Assembly: GCA_963573305.1 (NCBI GenBank)
Contig: OY754334.1
Span: forward strand, 31,055,614-31,119,613
Reading direction: 5' to 3'
Source: Pyrrhosoma nymphula
Lineage: Eukaryota; Arthropoda; Insecta; Odonata; Coenagrionidae
Length of the DNA stretch: 64,000 nt
Positions 57,000 to 64,000 of the stretch are shown piece by piece; positions within the stretch are counted from its first letter, which is position 1; every line of letters begins with the position of its first letter. Made by a program: the position numbers and the translations under genes. Below the pieces are notes generated by a model that was not told the DNA's origin, searched no databases, and was given only the letters and a program-made list of their open reading frames with translations.

Positions 57000-59680
57000 T
57001 TATCATTTTTCCGATTTATCAAAATATTTCCATTGTCACAAAATTTTCTTTTAATTTCAATAATAAAGTTTCTAAGACTTCGCCAAAAATTAAAATATTT
57101 TGGTATAGAACCAAAATTTCTCCTATTTATTTAAAAAAAATGTCTCCTATTTATCTAAATATTTACACCACCATACATTTTCTTTTATATTCGCTAAAAA
57201 TAATTTAATAAAAAAAATAATTAAAAAAACACGACTGCCAATAAATAAATTGGACTAAGAACATGTACACAAGGTACTGAAATGAAGTCGCTGTGTTCGA
57301 ATACATTTGTTGTGTCACACTCAACAGACCCCGACTGTATTTAAAATTTAAATGGATGTGAAAAATTTTCTCATCGATATAAGACTGTGACTAGGAGACA
57401 GCTGTATTTTCAAACAACCTCGAACGCCTGTCAGTACTACTACATTGGTAATATATTCAAAGAAATTAAAGACTGCCCAAAAGTAAACTTTTCAATCCGT
57501 ACTGTATTTAATTAAATACTCGATAACGATGCTTAGACCTTCATTTAAATACCTTGTTTTCATCTTTTTAGCCCGATTTAATTTATTTTCAGTCGTGTTT
57601 TTTTATTTTTTAGTATTTTTAAATGCACATTATAGTCAAATAAAGTGTTTGCCATATCCGCTTCTGTTTAAATCCAATTCACTGAGTATTTTTATTTTTA
57701 CTTCTTGGGCGGGATGAAGAAGGGTGATGCGTACATTGAAATGAAGAAAGAAATATTAATGGTAGCGAGAGCCCTGCACTTTTAAAAATACTCTAAATAC
57801 TCAGCTCACTTTCATTTAAACCTACCTTACCCGGTAGCTTGTGGCTTGGGTTTTTTCTAGTCACTGGAAAATCATGGTGTCAAACATACAGAATGAAAAT
57901 ACCTACCCCATGTCCTTGGAATTCTTGACAACTGCGAAAATCCCTTGAAATAGCAACCTCCACGAAAACGCGGGGAATACTCTCATTCTGACGTAATATG
58001 GGTATTTCTCTTTGAATTTCCAGGTTGTTAATAGATATAGCGCGGAATACTGCCGGGATAATTTAGAGGAATCGCTAACTTTGTGCACAAAGAATTTTAG
58101 GGCATCACAATGCTACACGACAAACTATGAAATCCTTACTTCGGCTAACATTTGTTCATTTCTACTTAGAACCTGTTCATTTCTTAATATTTCATTTATA
58201 TTTTTGCTCATGCTTCCGTCAAACCATCTCAACTCTTATTAGATAAATTTATTCGCAAAGATTAGCATATGGAGGCCTTAATAGTATACATAGCTGCCAA
58301 GAAAAAGGGTGTATAAAATTGTTTTTAGTTTTCAGAAGTAAATATTCGCGCGGTCCCTTTCTTTCCCTTGTTTTCTCTTTTCTATATCTCCAAGCCAAGC
58401 ATGTCTATCAGCATTGGCAATGTCAAACATATTTTTTTCAATAAACAGTGGAACAATACAGATATGTTTCAATGGACAGTGTGACAATATAATTGCGGTT
58501 TTATATCTACAGAGTGAAACTACAATGAGTTATATTTAAGAGAAATTAATTTCCCGTAAACCCAATGCGACATCTTGATTTCGGCTGTACACCACATACC
58601 ACATGAATATGTTCCGGAATATATCCCTGCTGTTTCCAAGGCCGTTAGTTCTGCTTACCTATGTGTCCAGCATCCAGAGCCATGCAGTAATGTGGACGCT
58701 GCCATTTCCTTACACTTCTAGTCTAATTTGTGCCTCTTTACAGGCTTTTTTTCATTGAGTTCTTGAATTGGTCCCACTTTTACTTTTCTTACTATTACAA
58801 TGCCTTGTGTATGTTTTTCTCGTCGTTGTAATTGCTAGGTTTTCGTCGTAATTGACCTCATGGCCGCTACGCGATAGGTGAATCAATTGACCTAATTGCT
58901 GCTACAAGATACGTGGTAACTATTCCTCCGTATTGGTGATTTCTTGTAATTATCCCTGAATCCCATAAATCATAGAATTAATAAGGGGTGATCGGTTAAT
59001 GTTAGAGATGAGGAGAGCACATAGCACATTAGACAACATATTTTCTGAGAGATATTCTTTTATTGCATCAACCCAAAACTTTCCACAAAATTTCCATCCA
59101 TGATTATGCTAGCATAAGTGATAGTTGTAACATCGTTTGTTGAGTGTGCAGTCCTGGTGGTCATCCCATCTACAACAACAGGTCCCTTCAACAGGACTTG
59201 AGTTCCATCATGCGATCCTCATCCGAGATCACCCGAAGTCCCAGGCCCCACCTCATGGGTGAATGTCTTCAGCGGCGTTATCCTCAACATAGAAAAACCC
59301 CTAGAAGGATACAAATTAAATTAATAAGTACGTACTTGCATACATATCACGCCCCACATGGACCTGAGAACCCTCTTCACGCGGTCAAAAATTGATTTTT
59401 TCAAAATGCTGAATTTAGGCCTAAGGCATTCTTGTAAAATCATCAAGCAATCATTTATTAAATCATCATTGGCCAATTAAATATCACCTTTTTATGACCC
59501 GTATCCGATTATTACCGATGGGCATCTGGGGGATCAGAGCCACCACTTAAAAATAGTTAGTTTTCCTCCTCCTAAAATTCCTAACATGGATGAGAATCGA
59601 ATAGCAAAGTGAATTCATGAAAGAGGAGTGAATGGTGTGAGAGTAAGGGTTAGACTTAGAAAATCATGAGTGAATGTGGT
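57000..59680. other. No gene recognised
   Basis: AT-rich DNA with short frames. CAAAATATTT-type low-complexity repeats at 56960-57120. No repeats with clear ends. Confidence 0.45.
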
Positions 59681-59685
59681 TGATA

Positions 59686-60132
59686 TTACTGACCGATTAC
59701 TAATTGTTTCTCAGGCTGAATGTTTACGGTATGGGCCAATAATGGGTCAGCTGACAAAAAAGATGCTGAATCTAGCCTAGTTGAAAGCCACGGAACATCT
59801 GATTCCTTGACATGCTCAAGAGTATACGTAGACAGAAATGATGCCCTCGAAATATTACCTTGAGTTTCTAAATTGGGATCTAAGCTTGTGACGTTTTGGC
59901 AACGTGGGTCCAACAACGCTGCAACTACTGATATGTCACGGACTGGAAATCTACGATTTAAATTAGCTGCCATGTTTAGTATGAGCTGCGCCATAGCATT
60001 CGACTCATTGTAAGTGCTATCATCATCTGGATCCTTTGGGGCATCACTGATTGGTACGAAGTAGTAAAGCAACATTCGTGGTGAAGCTTTTCTGCGCACT
60101 AATGAGTACTGTGGCCACTCGAAACTTGGCAA
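59686..60132 (-). pseudogene. hAT-type transposase fragment
   Basis: Minus-strand frame of 148 residues with AMAQLILNMAANLNRRFPVR then DISVVAALLDPRCQNVTSL. The AxLLDPRxK-like block after an L-x-x-RF motif is characteristic of the C-terminal half of hAT transposases (the usual Lys/Phe after the Arg is Cys here). No C-terminal dimerisation motif before the stop. The neighbouring frame to 60436 is GC-rich and not clearly transposase. Confidence 0.5.
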
Positions 60133-60449
60133 GAAATTTTGTCAGTTCCAAAATTAGGGTTCACTACATAAGTGAAAGTTTAAGTGTACATTTGTTAATG
60201 GCGCCCAAAATTTTATCAATAGGAGATCGATTAGCATCCGCCATACTCTTAAGCATAGAAAGAGTACTAACTACTAACACTACTAACTGCCACGAACCAC
60301 CACCCGTAACGGCTGATTTACTAACAATGATTGCAATTGCGCCGATGTCGCACCGGCCGGCCGTGGCCATGATTTCTGCGGCAGTGGCTGCGCCCGAAAC
60401 AGGGCCGGCGGCGTCGGCGTGGCGCGGCGGCGCCAACGTCTACCTTGAT

Positions 60450-61590
60450 GTACCGTAATGGCGCATGGCAGCCGTTTCCTTCAGATCCTCCCACATATTC
60501 CCACTGTAATCAACAATTTTGGGTGGATTTTTGGTTTGCGCTCTGGCTCGAAAATCCTAATATTATTAAATTTCTCCTTAAAATTATAAATGCCGATGTG
60601 TCTACCGATATGTTACGAAATATCGACTCTGCCGATGTCATGAATTACCGGAAGCACATCGACCGACATACACATATGGTCAGCTCTATAAATACGTTTG
60701 CAAACAATGTGTTATCCCGTTATCATCCTTTCCGTCCTCGAATACATTTCACAAGGTTATCTGTATCCTTTAGCATGGCGCAGCACACGTAGTTTAAGCC
60801 AGAGCCTCTAAATTCGTGCTCAGCAGATAAAAAAGTAGTTTATAGGTATTAGGTTGCGAGTCCGATACCCTTCAAAACATTATTCGTATAAAATAACTAG
60901 AAATATTTTCATTTCAACAGCTGAATATCCCAGGGCAAGTAAAGTCTTCTAAATTTTCAAAAAACTTGGCGAAATAATTACTTTTATCTGAAGAGATATT
61001 TTATAAGGCATCTTGACTGGAGAACAAATCATATTTTAATGTACATGGTTAAATAATTTGGGAAGTGATCATTTTCCATAAGCAGAACATCACAGTTTTT
61101 TATTATTTATTGACCATGATGGGAGACCAAAGATTTTGGAAGAAGAACCATTACATCTAACTAGATGAAACCATTATTCTGGCTGAGATATGTGGGCGAT
61201 ACTTTTGTTGTCTGGCCACACGGGAATCGTCAAATGGAATTTGGTCAAAATTGGTGAAGTCAAGGGCGATTTCGTTCAATATTTATTTGGTCATTTTGAC
61301 ATGGAATTACCAAAATTCTTGAGCTCACTCCAACACACATGACAACGTATCCCGATCTTGGAGGTTATTTTGTAATCTCAAATTTTTAATGGCTTTTTGC
61401 GGGAAGGCGGGAGATCCGTTTCGCTCTCTTAATGATCGGCTCACGATCGGCCAAGGTCCAATAGGGGCTCCATTTCACGTTCACAGGTGAGATGGAACTA
61501 ATGAAATGCGAAGCCAAATGAAACGAATCAAGAGACGAAAGATACGGATCAAGAGTCGAAAGAGCGGATGAATCAAATAAATAGACCGGC
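60450..61590. other. No gene recognised
   Basis: Plus frame 60445-60792 is unassigned. A GC-rich patch lies just left of it (60335-60445). Confidence 0.4.
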
Positions 61591-61594
61591 AGTT

Positions 61595-61846
61595 CACCGC
61601 TTGAGAGCCGAAGATGGTCACGCCGCCTGATTGGCGGAGTTGAACTACGAAAAATGACGTAATTTTCCAGATTTTATGACGCATTCTCACTTAAGTAAGA
61701 TTACAAAATAACCCCCCGATCACCACTTGAGAGCCGAAGATGGTCACGCCGCTTGGGTGGGGTAGTGGAACTACGAAAAATGACGTAATTTTCTGTATTT
61801 TATGACTTATTCTCACTTAAGTGAGATAACAAAATAGCCCCCCTCT
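61595..61846. repeat. Direct tandem duplication of a 126-bp unit
   Basis: Unit 61595-61720 and unit 61721-61846 share GAGAGCCGAAGATGGTCACG, ACTACGAAAAATGACGTAAT and CACTTAAGT blocks; they differ at a few positions and one short stretch. Confidence 0.8.
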
Positions 61847-61849
61847 TTT

Positions 61850-63060
61850 GATGTACGTTGCCAAGTGAGCTGGGTCTGAAACAAATGGAAAGCCATTTCG
61901 CTGTTTGAAGTGACGAGTTAGAAAAGCAAATGGGAGTTAGTGGCTTCATGGCTCACTTATGTAGGCTCCGCGCACGACCACTTCAGGAATAAATGCGGAA
62001 AGTGCATTCTGTAAGACAGATTTTAATTAGTGCTGTGAATGAGTGATATTGTGAACATTTTGAACTCATAGAAGTTAGGAATGGTGGTCATGGAATAATG
62101 AAGTTCTGTCGGTGACGTTTTAGAATTATGTGAGGTGAAGTCAGTCCAATGAATTAGCACATGGCGAATAAATGTATCCTGCTTTAATCACATATTCCGT
62201 GGATGACCAATTCGCTCATGATTTTCTCCTGCCTTTCCTCTTTTTTCACATCGTTTAATGATTACGTTTCTTGATTTCACTTACGCCACATTTATTTCGT
62301 CACTATGCTCAACTTTTACAGGTATTAGGAAACAAAATCCTTCTAAAAATACGGTTGGTGGTTTTGCTTCATTATTTACTTCTAGAAAGAGTAAATATTA
62401 GAAGGAAAACAATTAGCCGTATTCATTACGGTTCCACTGTGATGATTCAGCGTGTTTTAAAGCGTATTTGTTTCATTTCGGTTATTCTATAAGAGTCACT
62501 TGTACATTAATGGATAATTCATGTTAAACAACAAACGAAAGAAAACGTGTGATCCGAACTCCAGTAGCTACCGCCACTTATTTTCAAATGCGATGTGAAC
62601 AACACATAGTTAAACTGAGACAAGGGTATGGGGTTGATATTTGACGGATTCCCAACGAAATCGTTTTGATAAGAGTGTCTGCCTCTCGACACAAGTTTAT
62701 TAGGAATTATGGAGTATTTGGTTGTAAGGTCGCAGTGTATTATGCACCGGAAGATGCAGTGGGGTCAAGTCTCAGCATAGCTTGGTCAAAATATGTCTCT
62801 GCCTGATAGCCGGTAAATGTACCGTCCCCCAGTAATTTACACCGTCGGACAAAGTTGGAGTGTAGGCTGAATTCTATGATTGAGTTGATCGAAGATTATT
62901 TCCAAAGCATTCCAACAGTGGAATGAAAGAAATTCGAGTTATTTTAATCCACATTTTAAGTGAATACAGCTCCTAAGAGGAATTTTTAATGCTAATAATA
63001 ATAAATTTTTTCCGTTGGGAAAAATATCAAAATAAACATCAGGTCGTAGTCGCATTATTA
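61850..63060. other. No gene recognised
   Basis: Short frames, no repeat ends seen. Confidence 0.45.
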
Positions 63061-63079
63061 AAAAAATAGCTATAGTAAA

Positions 63080-63730
63080 AAATTACAGCGTTCCATTCCT
63101 TGGTACATATGCTACTTCACGTGCCCCTTACCAAGGAAAGTTTTGAAAAAGTAAGGAATATAATAAAACAGATAGCTCGTGCTAGTGGTTATTCACCAGA
63201 GATAATTGACCAATTGATTAAGAAAAAGAAAGAGAAAAATGCTGTAAAACTTCTCTAATCAATTGGTAATAGTGAGAAAAGTTGTAAGAAATGGTGTTCT
63301 TTAAGGTATAATGGAGAAGTAACTAATAGAATTATTTTAAAAATTTCCGAAAAGTGAATTTCATGTGTCATATAAATCGCATAATTCAATAAAAATTATA
63401 TTTTTTCATTGCAAAGATAAGGTCAAGTTAATGAAGAAAAGTGGAATTTATGAACTAGCCTGTGGTGACTGTGAGGGTTTGTATTAGGGAGAAGCTTCAA
63501 TGTTTCGAAATCAGGACGAAGGAACATTAAAGTGCTTTCAAAAACAATCATGACGAGAAGGGCAACTTTTCAAAACACCTTTTAAACAGTGACCACAATA
63601 GCGATATTTATGTCAAGGTGTTGCATTTAACGATCGGCGTGAGCTCAACGCTTTAGAGCAGCTCGAAACTTTAAAAAGAAATCGTGACCCCGGAGTTAAC
63701 CTCCTGAATGAATTTTGTTTCCCTCCGATT
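63080..63730 (+). mobile_element. Penelope-like element remnant with GIY-YIG endonuclease domain
   Basis: Plus strand, several frames: VPLTKESFEKVRNIIKQIAR and GYSPEIIDQLIKKKKEK (C-terminal RT/linker), SLRYNGEVTNRI, HVSYKSHNSIKN, then SGIYELACGDCEGLY (start of GIY-YIG), an EGTLK stretch, VLHL-like, and LEQLETLKRNRDPGVNLLNE. Order and content match the RT-thumb to GIY-YIG part of Penelope-like elements. Stops and frameshifts show decay. Confidence 0.72.
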
Positions 63731-64000
63731 CCCCCATCCTCTAGGCCCGTTGCTCAGTATCAAGTCCCCCACTCCACAATAGGGTATTTGCACACTTTCA
63801 GGAAGTGACATCTAAAAAATCTATCGATACTTCAGACACTAAATTTTCATTCTGACGCTCGAGAGGCTTTTCCTTAATTTTTTATTAGCTAATAAAATCT
63901 AATAAATTATTATTGCGCCGAAACACTGGTCCGCCATGTTTTGTAGGCTCTGACGTCATATCCCATAGTCGACCAATTGTTGATTTGGAGATTGTGTGAC

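Noticed and set aside
60445..60792. 115-codon plus frame right of the hAT remnant
   Set aside because: No recognisable motif; not part of the transposase on the other strand.

Overview
This window looks like nuclear DNA from an AT-rich, transposon-packed animal genome, most likely an arthropod and probably an insect. The reasons are GT-AG introns between short exons, tRNA-derived SINEs, Jockey/CR1-like, RTE-like and Penelope-like retroelements, several DNA-transposon families, and a host gene of a type I associate with arthropod genomes. The species cannot be named from the sequence. There is no operon-like organisation; only about 2 kb of the 64 kb looks protein-coding, and most of that is decayed transposon sequence.

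Two host genes can be supported, both on the minus strand. (1) A metallothionein gene at the left edge: a 31-nt first coding exon (4344-4374) and an 87-nt second exon (2620-2706) splice in phase into a 39-residue cysteine-rich N-terminus. Upstream lie a TATA box (4476-4483) and three metal-response elements (4595-4709) in a GC-rich island. The last exon is not seen and is probably beyond base 1. (2) A gene at 36508-40847 whose two exons splice in phase into a PD-(D/E)XK nuclease-like fold. The acidic motif is on exon 1 and the Q-x-K motif on exon 2. It resembles the N-terminal part of an arthropod family of large, poorly described proteins, but here a stop codon follows about 517 residues and a LINE begins right behind it. 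Its intron carries Penelope and RTE-like fragments.

Region by region: 1-5 kb holds a SINE, the metallothionein gene and a MITE. 5-10 kb has Penelope-type terminal sequence, a large hairpin, a rearranged duplication and a decayed plus-strand LINE. 10.9-12.8 kb holds a decayed copy of an uncharacterised multicopy protein family. 13-18 kb is mostly unrecognised, with a degenerate tandem repeat array at 16.5-17.6 kb. 18.8-25.3 kb contains several CR1/L2-like 3-prime ends, two hAT-like non-autonomous elements and an inverted duplication. 26-34 kb contains piggyBac-like palindromes, an RTE fragment, a tRNA-like unit inside a perfect 40-bp inverted repeat and a complete Harbinger-type MITE. 34.2-36.5 kb is a LINE with one in-frame stop. 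41.9-43.8 kb is a Harbinger-type element with a MYB/SANT-like reading frame. 45.7-46.8 kb is a pogo/Tigger-like element. 49.2-53.8 kb contains a CR1/L2 tail, a hammerhead-like motif and a long RTE-like LINE. 55.8-63.7 kb has a LINE tail, a hAT transposase remnant, a direct duplication and a Penelope remnant.

The two host genes show no functional link. The two most rewarding items are the split nuclease-like gene and the metallothionein gene, which only appears when very short exons are joined across a 1.6-kb intron.
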